From Rhodobacterales bacterium (lineage in GTDB: Bacteria; Pseudomonadota; Alphaproteobacteria; Rhodobacterales; Rhodobacteraceae): a stretch of DNA of 64,000 nucleotides. Location of the stretch: assembly GCA_025362795.1 (NCBI GenBank), contig JANYFE010000061.1, positions 85,942-149,941 on the forward strand. The letters are read 5' to 3'. Under the pieces are notes generated by a model, which did no database searches, was not told where the DNA came from, and saw only the letters and a list, made by a program, of their open reading frames with translations. Shown piece by piece: positions 1-9,693 of this stretch (position 1 is the stretch's first letter; every line of letters begins with the position of its first letter). A program made the translations under genes and the position numbers.

Positions 1-46
1 CGCTGATATCCTCAAGGGTCCGGGGCCAATTGCCCCCGTCGCCGGA

Positions 47-1915
47 TTACGCAGCCCGCCGCTTGCCCAGTGCGCGTTCCCGTTTTTTCGCATCCACCTC
101 GAACAATCCGGCAAGTTGCTCGGTCATCGCACCTGCCAACTGTTCCACATCGGTGATCGTGACGGCGCGTTGATAGTAGCGGGTCACGTCATGACCGATG
201 CCGATGGCAATCAGCTCGACAGCGCGGCGCCGTTCGACCATGGCGATCACGTCGCGCAGGTGTTTCTCCAGGAAATTCGCGGGGTTGACCGACAAAGTTG
301 AGTCGTCGACCGGCGCACCATCCGAGATGACCATCAGCACTTTACGCGCCTCTGGCCGGTTTTGCAGCCGCCGGTGCGCCCATTCCAGCGCCTCGCCGTC
401 GATGTTTTCCTTCAACAGCCCCTCTTTCATCATCAGCCCAAGGTTGGGCCTGACCCGCCGCCACGGCGCATCGGCGGATTTGTAGATGATGTGTCGCAGA
501 TCGTTCAGCCGCCCCGGAGCCTGCGCACGCCCCTGCGCCAGCCAGCGTTCACGGGCCTGGCCACCTTTCCAGGCGCGGGTGGTAAAGCCCAGAATTTCGA
601 CCTTGACCGAACAGCGTTCCAAGGTGCGCGCCAGCACATCGGCACAAATCGCCGCGATGGAAATCGGGCGACCCCGCATCGAACCAGAGTTGTCCAGTAG
701 CAGCGTGACGCAAGTGTCGCGAAACTCGGTGTCTTTTTCCTGCTTGAACGAAAGCGGTGTGGTCGGATTGGCCACCACCCGCGCCAGGCGGCCCGCATCC
801 AGCGTGCCTTCCTCCAGATCAAAGTCCCAAGACCGGTTCTGCTGAGCCTGCAAGCGGCGTTGCAATTTGTTCGCCAAGCGGCTGACGGCCCCCTTCAGCG
901 GTTCCAGTTGTTGGTCCAGATAGGCGCGCAGACGTTCCAGCTCTGCTGGTTCCGCCAAGTCCTCGGCCTTGATTTCCTCATCGAAATCAGTGGTATAGAC
1001 GGCGTAGTTCGGATCGGCCGCCGAATGAGGGGCTGGCGGTGGCGGCTCCAGCGGGGCCTCGCCTTCTGGCAGCTCGGCTTCATCGCCTTGCTCCATATCG
1101 GCCGAATCTTCCATCGTGACCTGTGCCTGACTTTGGTCCTGCTGGTCATCCTGGGTCTGTTCGGGGTTGGCCTCGGTCTCTTCGCTGTCGCTTTCGTCTT
1201 GGCCGTCCGAATCCGGGCTGTCCTGATCTTCTTCGGCATCGCCGGTCTCGTCATCATCCTGGCGGTCGGGGTCATCGCCCAATTGGTCGCCATAGCCCAG
1301 ATCGGCTATCACCTTGCGGGCAAGCCGGGCAAACGCCGCCTGATCGGCCAGCACATGATCCAGATTGGCCAGAGTGCCCGCCGCCTGTTCCTCGATAAAA
1401 CCGCGCCACAGGTCCATCACATTGGCCGCCGCCTTGGGCATCGGCCGCCCGGTCGCCAGATGGCGCACCAAATAGCCCGCCGCAATTGGCAGCGGCGCTT
1501 CTGAGGCATTGGTGATCGAACCATAGCCCTTGCGTTCCGCCTCATGGGCGATCTTGGCGTCAATGTTGCCTGCCGTTCCCGGCATGGCCCGCGCCCCGAC
1601 CGCCTCGCAGCGTGCAGTTTCCATCGCGTCGTAAATCTCGCGGGCCAAAGGGCCGGTCGGGGCGTAGCGACCGGAAATTGCCTCGTTGTGGAACTTGCGC
1701 CGCAGGGCAAACGCATCGGCGGTGCCACGGGCCAGCAACACTTCGTCCCGCGTCATGCGGCGCGAAACCTGCGGCAGGCGCATGCCTTCCTTGGACATGC
1801 CGGCTGGGTCTACCGAATAGGTGACGGTCATGTCGGGATCATCCGCCATCGTGCGCGTGGCGTCGGCCAGTGCCTTTTTGAACGGATCGGCGGGGTTGTC
1901 GGTGGGCTTTGTCAT
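47..1915 (-). CDS. cobT: Cobaltochelatase subunit CobT (aerobic cobalamin pathway)
   Basis: CobT forms the ATP-dependent cobalt-inserting complex with the AAA+ subunit CobS and the large subunit CobN. It acts on hydrogenobyrinic acid a,c-diamide in the cytoplasm. The 622-residue product has the family's layout: an N-terminal region, a long very acidic Asp/Glu/Gln linker (about residues 215-310), and a C-terminal von Willebrand A-like domain with the metal-site motif [11 protein letters not shown]. It ends in a basic [13 protein letters not shown] tail. The ATG at 1915 ([12 protein letters not shown]) is preferred over an upstream in-frame ATG because the extra residues look unlike coding sequence. 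cobS and cobN are not in the window. A flavin reductase gene lies divergently upstream. Confidence 0.95.
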   Translation of the reverse strand: MTKPTDNPADPFKKALADATRTMADDPDMTVTYSVDPAGMSKEGMRLPQVSRRMTRDEVLLARGTADAFALRRKFHNEAISGRYAPTGPLAREIYDAMETARCEAVGARAMPGTAGNIDAKIAHEAERKGYGSITNASEAPLPIAAGYLVRHLATGRPMPKAAANVMDLWRGFIEEQAAGTLANLDHVLADQAAFARLARKVIADLGYGDQLGDDPDRQDDDETGDAEEDQDSPDSDGQDESDSEETEANPEQTQDDQQDQSQAQVTMEDSADMEQGDEAELPEGEAPLEPPPPAPHSAADPNYAVYTTDFDEEIKAEDLAEPAELERLRAYLDQQLEPLKGAVSRLANKLQRRLQAQQNRSWDFDLEEGTLDAGRLARVVANPTTPLSFKQEKDTEFRDTCVTLLLDNSGSMRGRPISIAAICADVLARTLERCSVKVEILGFTTRAWKGGQARERWLAQGRAQAPGRLNDLRHIIYKSADAPWRRVRPNLGLMMKEGLLKENIDGEALEWAHRRLQNRPEARKVLMVISDGAPVDDSTLSVNPANFLEKHLRDVIAMVERRRAVELIAIGIGHDVTRYYQRAVTITDVEQLAGAMTEQLAGLFEVDAKKRERALGKRRAA

Positions 1916-2094
1916 GCAGACAGATAAACCACTCGCGTTGATCCAGAGCAAGGGCCGGGGTGCGAAATCCTGCTAGGCAAGACAAGGTGCATTCCCGCAC
2001 AGGCACCCCGCGCGGGTGCCGAATTGCCGTAGAGCCGCGGCTGACCCATTTCTCTCTCACAATAGATCTTCTACCCCATGAATGGATGTTCAAT

Positions 2095-2703
2095 ATGATG
2101 ACCAAACCGAAAATCGCCGTGATCATCGGCTCGACGCGCGCCACCCGCTTTGCCGATGTTCCGGCGCAGTGGATGCTGGCTCAGGCAAAAGCCCGCACCG
2201 ACATGACCGCCGAACTTGTGGACCTGCGCGACTTCGACCTGCCGATGTTCAACGAAATGGCCACGAACATGTGGATGCCTTCGGCAGACCCGAAAGCGGT
2301 CGCCTGGCAGAAGAAAATGGCAGAGTATGACGGTTATATCTTCGTCGTTGCCGAGTACAACCGGTCCATAACCGGGGCACTGAAGAACGCGCTGGACCAG
2401 GCCTATGTTGAATGGAAGCACAAGCCGATGTCGGCAATTGCCTATGGCGCTGTCGGCGGCACACGTGCCTTGGAACATCTGCGCAGTATCGCGGTCGAGC
2501 TGCAAATGGTCCCGGCCCGCAATGCCGTGCATGTCGGCATGGGTGACTTCTTCAAGGTCCATCCGGGCATGGGTGGTTCGGGCAAGATGGCTGACATCGA
2601 GGCGAATATCCTGCCGGCCGCCAAAGCAACGCTGGATGATGTGGTCTGGTGGGCAAATGCCACGATGGCTGCTCGCGCAGTCGGCGAAAAACTCGCTGCC
2701 TGA
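2095..2703 (+). CDS. NADPH-dependent FMN reductase family protein
   Basis: A flavodoxin-like oxidoreductase of 202 residues. The N-terminal KIAVIIGSTRATRF is the phosphate-binding loop of the NADPH-dependent FMN reductase family, and VVAEYNRSITGALKNALD is the family's second flavin-contacting motif. Such proteins are soluble and reduce FMN, quinones or azo compounds; the substrate cannot be read from sequence. In-frame ATG codons at 2086, 2095 and 2098 are all possible starts; 2095/2098 fit the domain boundary best. It is divergent from cobT, so a link to cobalt or corrin reduction is conceivable but purely inferred. It ends at a strong terminator. Confidence 0.85.
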   Translation: MMTKPKIAVIIGSTRATRFADVPAQWMLAQAKARTDMTAELVDLRDFDLPMFNEMATNMWMPSADPKAVAWQKKMAEYDGYIFVVAEYNRSITGALKNALDQAYVEWKHKPMSAIAYGAVGGTRALEHLRSIAVELQMVPARNAVHVGMGDFFKVHPGMGGSGKMADIEANILPAAKATLDDVVWWANATMAARAVGEKLAA

Positions 2704-2720
2704 ATCAGGCCTTACCAACA

Positions 2721-2756
2721 AAAAGGCCCCGGTGTTCTGCACCGGGGCCTTTTTTT
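2721..2756. terminator. Bidirectional rho-independent terminator
   Basis: A perfect 11-bp stem (AGGCCCCGGTG / CACCGGGGCCT) with a 5-nt loop, preceded by four A and followed by seven T. It sits between the FMN reductase and the convergent helicase gene, so it can work for both strands. Confidence 0.9.
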
Positions 2757-2774
2757 ACGTTAAGGACTTGGCGT

Positions 2775-4376
2775 TCAGGTACCCGTCGCTTCTTCTTCGG
2801 TGTCGTCCACCGCCGCGGTTTCAATGCGGAAACTGCGCAGGATGAAATCGGGAACATGGTCGCCCATCCCGACGACACGGTCGCCATGGCTGCGTTGCGG
2901 TGTCCGGTTTTCCGTGCTGCGGGGCTCGCGCCGATCCCCGCCATAGCTGCCGCTGCGCCCGCCAGAACGTCGGTCGTCACTGCGTTCGTGGCTGGTACGG
3001 ACCGGAGCCGTGACTTCGACGACGGCGGCTTCCGGCTCCACGGCCTCGATCACCGGCATCGCATCGCGCGGGGTAGTGGCCTCGCTGCGTTCGGACCCGG
3101 TGCGATCTGCGGAACTTGCACGGCTGCGGCCACGACCGCCGCGGCTGGAGCCGCCGGACGGTGCTGCGCCACGCTCTCCACGTTCGCTGCGCGGCCGTTC
3201 ACTGCTTTCGGATGCACCTTCCAGCGCCCCCTCCGGCACTTCGCCACGCGGGATCGCCTGTTTGACCAAATGCTCAATGGCCGACAGATATTTGTCGTCC
3301 GACGTCACGGCAATCGTATACGCCTTGCCCAGCCGACCCGCGCGGCCGGTCCGCCCAATGCGGTGAATGTAGTCTTCCGGATGCGAGGGCACGTCAAAGT
3401 TGAAGACGTGGCTGACCGCCGGAATATCAAGCCCACGCGCCGCAACGTCAGAGGCGATAAGTAAATGCACCGTACCGTCGCGGAAACCGTCCAGCGTGCG
3501 CGTGCGCACCGACTGGTCCAGATCACCATGGATCGGCGATGCATTGAAGCCGTGCTGTTTCAACGACTTGGCCACAACATCCACATCCATCTTGCGGTTG
3601 CAGAACACGATGGCATTGGTGCAGCTGTCACCCTCGGCCTTGATCAACGCCCGCAAGACGGCGCGCTTTTCGGCAAAGCTACGATCCTTGCGGCTGGGGG
3701 CAAACTGGATCAGCTTCTGCTCGATCGTCAGCGAGGCGGTCGCCTGCCGCGCCACTTCAACTTTAACCGGGTTGTTGAGGAAGGCGTTGGTGATCCGTTC
3801 AATCTCGGGTGCCATCGTGGCTGAATAGAACAGGGTCTGGCGGGTTTTCGGTGTCATCTGGAAGATGCGCTCGATATCCGGGATGAACCCCATGTCCAGC
3901 ATGCGGTCCGCCTCGTCCACCACCATGATCTGCACGCCGGTCAGCAACAGCTTGCCGCGTTCGAAATGGTCCAACAGGCGGCCCGGCGTGGCGATCAGCA
4001 CGTCAACGCCGCGGTCGATCAGCTTGTCTTGCTCGCCAAACGACACACCGCCAATCAGCAAAGCTTTGGTCAACTTGGTGTGCTTGGCGTAGGTTTCAAA
4101 GTTTTCAGCGACTTGCGCGGCCAATTCGCGCGTCGGTGCAAGCACCAGACTGCGCGGCATCCGGGCACGGGCGCGGCCCTGTCCCAACAGGGTAATCATC
4201 GGCAGCACAAAGCTGGCGGTCTTGCCAGTGCCGGTCTGGGCAATGCCCAACACGTCCTGTCCCAACAAAGCGGGCGGGATGGCCTGGGCCTGAATGGGGG
4301 TCGGAGTTTCATAGCCGGCGTCGCTTACGGCTTGCAGCACGCGGGGATCCAGCGCGAGGTCGGAAAATTTGGTCAT
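2775..4376 (-). CDS. DEAD-box ATP-dependent RNA helicase, RhlE/DeaD type
   Basis: A 533-residue superfamily 2 RNA helicase. In order it shows the Q motif (YETPTPIQAQAI), motif I AQTGTGKT, motif II VDEADRM, motif III SAT, motif V RGLDIP and motif VI HRIGRTGR. The last 150 or so residues form a low-complexity tail rich in RG, RS and GG, typical of nonspecific RNA binding. It probably unwinds rRNA or mRNA structure, for example in ribosome assembly or at low temperature. The ATG at 4376 (MTKFSDLALDP) is chosen; an upstream in-frame extension to 4529 has no domain content. It has an untranslated-looking leader with small hairpins. RhlE versus DeaD subfamily cannot be settled by eye. Confidence 0.93.
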   Translation of the reverse strand: MTKFSDLALDPRVLQAVSDAGYETPTPIQAQAIPPALLGQDVLGIAQTGTGKTASFVLPMITLLGQGRARARMPRSLVLAPTRELAAQVAENFETYAKHTKLTKALLIGGVSFGEQDKLIDRGVDVLIATPGRLLDHFERGKLLLTGVQIMVVDEADRMLDMGFIPDIERIFQMTPKTRQTLFYSATMAPEIERITNAFLNNPVKVEVARQATASLTIEQKLIQFAPSRKDRSFAEKRAVLRALIKAEGDSCTNAIVFCNRKMDVDVVAKSLKQHGFNASPIHGDLDQSVRTRTLDGFRDGTVHLLIASDVAARGLDIPAVSHVFNFDVPSHPEDYIHRIGRTGRAGRLGKAYTIAVTSDDKYLSAIEHLVKQAIPRGEVPEGALEGASESSERPRSERGERGAAPSGGSSRGGRGRSRASSADRTGSERSEATTPRDAMPVIEAVEPEAAVVEVTAPVRTSHERSDDRRSGGRSGSYGGDRREPRSTENRTPQRSHGDRVVGMGDHVPDFILRSFRIETAAVDDTEEEATGT

Positions 4377-4703
4377 ATGCGTCCTAAAGATGCGGGACCA
4401 CTTCCGAATGAAAATGGACCGCATGAGTAAAGGGACGCATGTTTCCGGGCGTCCCGGCGTCGAGGCTCCCCCTTTGGAGAGCACTTGGGCGTTAGCGGAT
4501 ATTTTGGGCAAGGTCAATTGCCGGTGCACCTGCGCACTATCGTTCGGCCTGTCGGCGCTGCCATCACGTGAAGTTTAGCTGTAACTAAGTGTGACACCAA
4601 GCGATCCCGCTTGACGCCCATTGCGTCCTGCCCGCGATATGGGCGTCGTCGTGGCGGCTGGTCAGTCAGACCGCTCAACAACAATGACCGAAGGGAATAG
4701 AAC
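4377..4703. other. Divergent intergenic region between helicase and osmC-like gene
   Basis: This 327-nt stretch has no convincing gene. On the helicase side it holds small inverted repeats: GGGACGC/GCGTCCC at 4432-4455, and CCGGG/CCCGG nested at 4445-4457. The helicase mRNA may therefore have a structured leader, as many cold-induced helicase genes do. That role is inference. No clear sigma-70 promoter could be fixed by eye. Confidence 0.4.
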
Positions 4704-5132
4704 ATGGCTATCACAAACTCCGCTTCTGCCGTCTGGTCGGGCGATCTGAAATCCGGAACGGGCAAGATCTCGACCCGCAGTTCGGTCCTGGTCGCTGCGC
4801 CCTATGACTTCCGCAAGCGGTTTGAAGGTGCAGCCGGCACCAACCCCGAAGAGTTGATTGGTGCAGCCCATGCCGCCTGCTTTTCGATGGCGCTGTCAGG
4901 CGAATTGGGCAATGCCGGGATGACGGCCGACGAAATCAAGACCATTGCCACTGTCACCCTGGATTTCATCGGCGGTGCGCCGACCGTGACGGCGATCCAT
5001 CTGGATCTGACGGCCAGTATCCCGGGCGCCAGCGACGCGGCGTTTCAGGCGGCGGCGGCCACGGCCAAGACAAACTGCCCGATCTCTCGGCTGTTGAAAA
5101 CGGAAATCACCCTGACAGCAAAACTGGTGTGA
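4704..5132 (+). CDS. OsmC/Ohr-family peroxiredoxin-like protein
   Basis: A 142-residue OsmC-family protein. These enzymes reduce organic hydroperoxides using a reactive cysteine pair. Both cysteines are visible: Cys59 in AAHAACFSMAL and Cys125 in KTNCPISRLL. The motif NPEELIGAAHA before the first Cys is diagnostic. It is closer to OsmC (YhfA-like/OsmC clade) than to inducible Ohr, though this is not certain. The gene stands alone, with an AAGGG ribosome site about 9 nt upstream of ATG. It is convergent with the next gene, with only 12 nt between the stops. Confidence 0.9.
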   Translation: MAITNSASAVWSGDLKSGTGKISTRSSVLVAAPYDFRKRFEGAAGTNPEELIGAAHAACFSMALSGELGNAGMTADEIKTIATVTLDFIGGAPTVTAIHLDLTASIPGASDAAFQAAAATAKTNCPISRLLKTEITLTAKLV

Positions 5133-5144
5133 ACGCCCGCGGGG

Positions 5145-6035
5145 CTAGCGCAGAAAAATCAACGCCAGCCCCGCCACCGCCAACAGGGCACCGCACCAGC
5201 TGAGCAGGCTTGGCCTTTGCACCGTTCGCAGCCACAACAACGGCAGGATGATCACCGGCGAGGTTGCCGACAGCGTCGCGATGATGCCGGTTTGTGACCC
5301 TTGCAGCGCATACAGAAACGGCGTCATTCCCAGCAACAAACCGATCACGGCGGTGATTGCCGTCAGGACCAACGCCTTGCGGGTGATCAGTCTTGGCGCG
5401 GCTGGGCCAAGGGGTGTCATCGCAACCAGTCCCATCGCCAGACCAGAGGCGCCAACGCGGAACAGCGAGGCAAGGTAGGGATCCATCCCGCCGTGCATCA
5501 ACGGCCGGGCCAGCAGCGACCCCACCGCCTGCCCAAAGGCCGCGCACAGGCCAAACAAGATGCCGATGGCCAACGTCCCTTGCAGGCTCTCCAGCCGATG
5601 CGCGTTGCCCGCAGGACGGCCCAGAATAGCCAGAGCGACTCCCGAAGCCGTCAAAGCGATGCCGAGTATCGCCACCAGCGCCAGGCTTTCGCCCAGAAAG
5701 ATCCAACCCAACACCGCCGCCATAGGGGCATTCAGCGCAAAAACTGCCCCGGCGCGGCGTGGTCCAATCCGGCCGACCGCCGCAAAGTTGAACGTGTCAC
5801 CGATCAGGATGCCAATAATGCCAGACGCGGCCAGCGTGCCGACGCTGACCCATCCCGGCAGATCGAACGCTCCGCCTGCCAGAACCACCACGGCCAACAA
5901 AACTGTCACCAATGCCTGCCGGATCAGGTTGAAATGAAACGCCCCCAACGCGCGAACCGCATCCGCCGAAATCAGGCCGGTCGTGGCCCAGCAGGTTGCA
6001 GTGCCAAGGGCGGCGAGTTCGTGGATATAGTTCAT
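5145..6035 (-). CDS. DMT-family transporter with two EamA domains
   Basis: A 296-residue inner-membrane protein made of two repeated EamA units of about five transmembrane segments each (roughly 1-135 and 150-296). This is the standard architecture of drug/metabolite transporters. The first repeat contains the typical short linker and FALNAPMAAVLGWIFLGE; the second has the matching LGMTPFLYALQGSQTG region. Members export amino acids, nucleosides or drugs. Nothing nearby gives the substrate. Translation starts at the ATG at 6035. Confidence 0.88.
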   Translation of the reverse strand: MNYIHELAALGTATCWATTGLISADAVRALGAFHFNLIRQALVTVLLAVVVLAGGAFDLPGWVSVGTLAASGIIGILIGDTFNFAAVGRIGPRRAGAVFALNAPMAAVLGWIFLGESLALVAILGIALTASGVALAILGRPAGNAHRLESLQGTLAIGILFGLCAAFGQAVGSLLARPLMHGGMDPYLASLFRVGASGLAMGLVAMTPLGPAAPRLITRKALVLTAITAVIGLLLGMTPFLYALQGSQTGIIATLSATSPVIILPLLWLRTVQRPSLLSWCGALLAVAGLALIFLR

Positions 6036-6103
6036 CGACCGACCGACACCTCAAGAAATGGCGACATACAGGAAAGATTCAGGTCATCACTGCAAAGGCT
6101 GCT

Positions 6104-7702
6104 TTAGACCATCATTTCCTTTGTCGCGGTCAGCGTCAGTGCCGGATAGTCCCGTTCGATGCGGTCGATGTCCCATTTCAGCCGGGTCAGGAAAACCGTG
6201 TCACCGTCATGGTCCACCGCGATATGGCCTTTGTTGACATTGGTCAGCTTCTCGACCTCCGCTTTCGGGCCGTTGACCCAGCGGGCCGAGGTGAACTGGC
6301 TGGGCTCAAACCGCACCGGCAGCGAATATTCTTCCTCGATCCGGCTGGCCAGCACCTCAAATTGCAACGCGCCGACGACCCCGACGATATAGCCCGAACC
6401 GATCATCGGTTTGAAGACCTTCGCGGCCCCTTCCTCAGCGAATTGCATCAGGGCCTTTTCCAGATGTTTGGCCTTCATCGGGTCGGCCGCGCGCACGGTC
6501 TGCAGCAACTCTGGCGCAAAAGAGGGGATGCCTGTGAACCGCAGAGACTCGCCTTCTGTCAGCGCATCGCCGATCCGCAACTGGCCGTGGTTCGGGATGC
6601 CGATGATGTCACCGGCCCAAGCCTCTTCTGCCAGTTCGCGGTCGGCGGCCAGGAACATCACCGGGTTGGCGATGGCCATCGGCTTTTTGGTGCGGACCTG
6701 CACCAGTTTCATGCCGCGCGTGAAGTGACCGGAGGCGAGGCGGACGAAGGCGACGCGGTCGCGGTGTTTGGGGTCCATGTTGGCCTGAACCTTGAACACG
6801 AAACCGGTCACCGTTTGTTCTTCGGGCGCAATCTGGCGTTCCGATGCTTTTTGCGCCTGCGGCTCCGGGCCGTATTCGCCCATGCCGTCCATCAGCTCCT
6901 TGACGCCAAACGAATTGATGGCTGACCCAAACCAGATCGGCGTCATCGAGCCATTCAGAAACGCGGCCCGGTCAAAGGTTGGCAGAAGTTCCCGTGCCAT
7001 TTCAATCTCTTCTCGCAGTTTCTTCAGCAGTTCGGCAGGCACGTGTTCGGCCAGTTTGGGGTCGTCCAGCCCATCGATCTTCAGCGAGGTCGCGACCTTG
7101 TTGCGATCGGCGCGGTCCATGATTTCCAAACGGTCGTGCAGCAAGTCATAGGCCCCGACAAAGTCGCGACCCACGCCAATCGGCCAAGAGGCTGGCGTTA
7201 CGTCGATCGCAAGATTTTCTTGAATTTCGTCAATGATCTCAAAGGTATCCCGGCTTTCACGATCCATCTTGTTGCAGAAGGTCAGGATGGGCAGGTCGCG
7301 CATCCGGCAGACCTCGAACAGTTTCTGCGTTTGCGATTCGACCCCTTTCGCTCCGTCGATCACCATGATCGCGGCATCAACGGCGGTCAGGGTGCGGTAG
7401 GTGTCTTCCGAAAAGTCAGAGTGGCCGGGGGTGTCGACAAGGTTAAAGCGGAACTGCTTGAAATCGAATGACATGGCAGAAGCAGACACCGAGATGCCGC
7501 GTTCCTGTTCCAGTTTCATGTAATCGGAGCGGGTGCGCCGTGCCTCGCCCTTTGCCCGGACCTGCCCAGCCATCTGGATGGCACCGCCGAACAGCAGGAA
7601 TTTCTCGGTCAGCGTGGTCTTGCCGGCATCGGGGTGCGAAATAATCGCAAAGGTCCGGCGGCGGGCAATTTCGGGCGGGAGTTTGGGGCGGTTGTCAAGC
7701 AT
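6104..7702 (-). CDS. prfC: Peptide chain release factor 3 (RF3)
   Basis: RF3 is a translational GTPase that removes RF1/RF2 from the ribosome after termination. The 532-residue product has the G1 loop SHPDAGKTTLTEKFLLFGG, G3 DTPGHSDFSEDTYRTL and G4 NKMDRESRD, followed by RF3-specific domains II and III (e.g. FKPMIGSGYIVGVVGALQFEVL). The length matches the family. The ATG at 7702 (MLDNRPKLPPEIARRRTF) is chosen because RF3 normally begins just before the ARRRTFAIISHPDAGKTT element; the longer frame adds an unrelated 31-residue leader. It is monocistronic. Confidence 0.96.
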   Translation of the reverse strand: MLDNRPKLPPEIARRRTFAIISHPDAGKTTLTEKFLLFGGAIQMAGQVRAKGEARRTRSDYMKLEQERGISVSASAMSFDFKQFRFNLVDTPGHSDFSEDTYRTLTAVDAAIMVIDGAKGVESQTQKLFEVCRMRDLPILTFCNKMDRESRDTFEIIDEIQENLAIDVTPASWPIGVGRDFVGAYDLLHDRLEIMDRADRNKVATSLKIDGLDDPKLAEHVPAELLKKLREEIEMARELLPTFDRAAFLNGSMTPIWFGSAINSFGVKELMDGMGEYGPEPQAQKASERQIAPEEQTVTGFVFKVQANMDPKHRDRVAFVRLASGHFTRGMKLVQVRTKKPMAIANPVMFLAADRELAEEAWAGDIIGIPNHGQLRIGDALTEGESLRFTGIPSFAPELLQTVRAADPMKAKHLEKALMQFAEEGAAKVFKPMIGSGYIVGVVGALQFEVLASRIEEEYSLPVRFEPSQFTSARWVNGPKAEVEKLTNVNKGHIAVDHDGDTVFLTRLKWDIDRIERDYPALTLTATKEMMV

Positions 7703-7815
7703 GGGGGGCCGTGTAGCGGAAAACGGGGTGGTGGTAAAGCTGGGGTGGTTTGGACGGTCCGGATCCGGACCGTTTTGCGAGCGTAGTGAAATCAATGGGT
7801 TAGGCTGCAGGAAAT

Positions 7816-8748
7816 TTACGGATTGTCAAGAATTGGCGCTGTGGCGGGGCTTTCTTCATCCCGGGCATATTGCGTCGGCGGCGTTCCGACGTGCCGGGTG
7901 AAGGCGGTGGTGAAGGCGCTGGCGGAGCCATAGCCGACACGGGCGGCGATCTGGGCCACGCCGCCTTCACGCCGCCGCAGCAGGTTTTTGGCGAGTGCCA
8001 TGCGCCATGTCAGCAGATATTCCATCGGGGTCATGCCGACAGCGGCGGTGAAGCGGGCGAAAAATGCGGACCGCGACAGGCCAGCGGCGCTGGCGAGTTG
8101 CACGACCGACCAGTCGCGGGTCGGGGTTTCGTGGATCTGGCGCAAGACCGCCGCGATCCGCTCATCCCCCAGACCGCGCAGGAGGCCGGGAGACGCGGTC
8201 GTGGAGGTCGTGGCGCGAAGGGATTCCAGCATCAGTACCTCCAGCAACCGGGACAGGATCATGTCGCGGGCGGGCAGGGTGCGGCGCGACTCTTCCGCCA
8301 CCAGTTGCACCAGAGTGGCGAGGCGGGCCTGACCGCGGACCAGAATTTGATCGGGCAAGAGCGACACCAGCAGGGTTGCATCGGGTGAGCCGAAGTCGAA
8401 ATGACCAACGAGGGCGCGGTAATCGAGCGGGCCGGTTTGCTGGCCCAGCCGGACGGTGCCGTCAGACAGCACCACGGCGGATGGGCTGGGCTGGCCGGGG
8501 GGCAGGGGGGCGAGGCTGGCAAAGCTGAAGCTGCGGGCGGCGGGGATCAGGATGAAATCGCCCTGTTGCAGCGGAATCGGCGCGGCGTCGCCCATCGTCA
8601 GGTGTCCGCCGCCTTCGAGGATGACGCAGTAGAACGGCAGGCCCGCCTCGGTTCGTTTGATTTGCCATGCGCCGGCGCCGCAGACTATTTTGCTGCGGAG
8701 CGCACCGGGTTGCAAGAGGGCGACAACTTCGGCAAAGGGATCGGTCAT
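7816..8748 (-). CDS. AraC-family transcriptional regulator with cupin sensor domain
   Basis: About 310 residues. The N-terminal half is an AraC_binding/cupin-type region (roughly 1-190, with EGGGHLTMGDAAPIPLQQGDF). The C-terminal half carries two helix-turn-helix motifs (DWSVVQLASAAGLSRSAFFARF, and VAQIAARVGYGSASAFTTAFTRHVG followed by TP..Y). It probably controls the divergent short-chain dehydrogenase gene, a common pairing. Two in-frame ATGs (8766 and 8748) are possible; neither has a strong ribosome site, and 8748 fits the domain start. A 10-bp direct repeat spaced by 20 nt lies in the shared promoter region. Confidence 0.85.
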   Translation of the reverse strand: MTDPFAEVVALLQPGALRSKIVCGAGAWQIKRTEAGLPFYCVILEGGGHLTMGDAAPIPLQQGDFILIPAARSFSFASLAPLPPGQPSPSAVVLSDGTVRLGQQTGPLDYRALVGHFDFGSPDATLLVSLLPDQILVRGQARLATLVQLVAEESRRTLPARDMILSRLLEVLMLESLRATTSTTASPGLLRGLGDERIAAVLRQIHETPTRDWSVVQLASAAGLSRSAFFARFTAAVGMTPMEYLLTWRMALAKNLLRRREGGVAQIAARVGYGSASAFTTAFTRHVGTPPTQYARDEESPATAPILDNP

Positions 8749-8816
8749 TTCAGGACTTTCGCACATGCAATCAGGATTTTGGATTATAGAAAGTCCGGTC
8801 GGGGGCGTCCATATCC

Positions 8817-8851
8817 TGTGAACATGAAAACACAGGAGTTCACATGAAAAC
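8817..8851 (+). promoter_or_regulatory. Direct and inverted repeats overlapping the SDR start; possible AraC operator
   Basis: ACATGAAAAC occurs at 8822-8831 and again at 8842-8851, exactly 20 nt (two helical turns) apart. TGTGAAC at 8817-8823 is inverted as GTTCACA at 8838-8844. The SDR ribosome site AGGAG lies between them. AraC-type dimers often bind direct repeats at this spacing, but a site overlapping the start codon would more naturally repress. The functional role is inference. Confidence 0.35.
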
Positions 8852-9581
8852 GATCCTTATCACCGGCTGTTCCACGGGTTTTGGGCTGGAGACGGCGCGA
8901 TATTTCCTTGACCGGGGTTGGCAGGTCATAGCGACGATGCGCAAGCCGGAGGCTTCGGTTTTGCCCCCGTCGCCGAACCTGCGGGTTCTGCCGCTGGATG
9001 TGACTGACGCGGACAGCATTGCAACAGCGGTGGCGGCGGCGGGGCAGATTGATGTGCTGGTCAACAATGCCGGGATTGGCCTGCTGGGCGCGGTCGAGGG
9101 GACAGGTATGGACGTGGCGCGCCAGGTGTTCGAGGCCAACACCTTTGGCACCTTTGCCATGACGCAGGCGGTTTTGCCGCAGTTCCGGCAGCGGCGCGCC
9201 GGGGTGGTGATCAACGTCACGTCGACCGTGACTCTGGTGCCGCTGCCGTTGCTGGCGGTTTATACGGCGAGCAAGGCGGCGGTGAATGCGTTTACCGAAT
9301 GTCTGGCGCTGGAACTGGCGCAGTTTGGGGTGCGGACGCATCTCGTCTTGCCGGGGCGGGCGCCGGACACAGCCTTTGGTCAGAACGCCCGTGCGTTGAT
9401 GGCGGGGACGATCCCCCCGGCTTATGACGCGCTGGCGCAGGGGATATTTGCGCGGTGGGGGGAGCCGTCGCTGATAACGACGGCGGTCGAGGTTGCCGAG
9501 GGGGTCTGGCGGGCGGCGACCGATGCTGCGGCACCGATGCGGATTCCGGCGGGGGCGGATGCGGTGGCGCTGGCGGCGTGA
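8844..9581 (+). CDS. SDR-family NAD(P)-dependent oxidoreductase
   Basis: A classical short-chain dehydrogenase of 245 residues. It has the cofactor loop TGCSTGFG, the NNAG motif at about 74-77, catalytic Ser127, and an intact YxxxK (Tyr140, Lys144 in VYTASKAAV). The N-terminus resembles the retinol/3-oxoacyl reductase-like group. The substrate is not determinable. It is divergent from the AraC regulator and probably its target. AGGAG lies 6 nt before the ATG, inside a 7-codon upstream reading frame (8824-8847) that overlaps the start as ATGA. Confidence 0.88.
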   Translation: MKTILITGCSTGFGLETARYFLDRGWQVIATMRKPEASVLPPSPNLRVLPLDVTDADSIATAVAAAGQIDVLVNNAGIGLLGAVEGTGMDVARQVFEANTFGTFAMTQAVLPQFRQRRAGVVINVTSTVTLVPLPLLAVYTASKAAVNAFTECLALELAQFGVRTHLVLPGRAPDTAFGQNARALMAGTIPPAYDALAQGIFARWGEPSLITTAVEVAEGVWRAATDAAAPMRIPAGADAVALAA

Positions 9582-9605
9582 CAGGCTGGGCTTGGTCTGA
9601 AACAG

Positions 9606-9680
9606 CCGCTCATCAGGCTTGTCAGCCTTCCTCGCTGGTGTGGCGCGAGGAAAGCCCGGAAGGGCTTGATGAGCGGTTTT
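9606..9680. terminator. Nested hairpins between convergent genes
   Basis: A 10-bp perfect outer inverted repeat (CCGCTCATCA 9606-9615 / TGATGAGCGG 9667-9676) encloses a second stem (TTCCTCGC / GCGAGGAA, 9628-9652) and a third small hairpin (AAGCCC GGAA GGGCTT). TTTT follows on the plus strand. It lies between the SDR and the convergent Hint gene, so a bidirectional terminator is likely. Confidence 0.6.
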
Positions 9681-9693
9681 GCGGCTAACTGGC

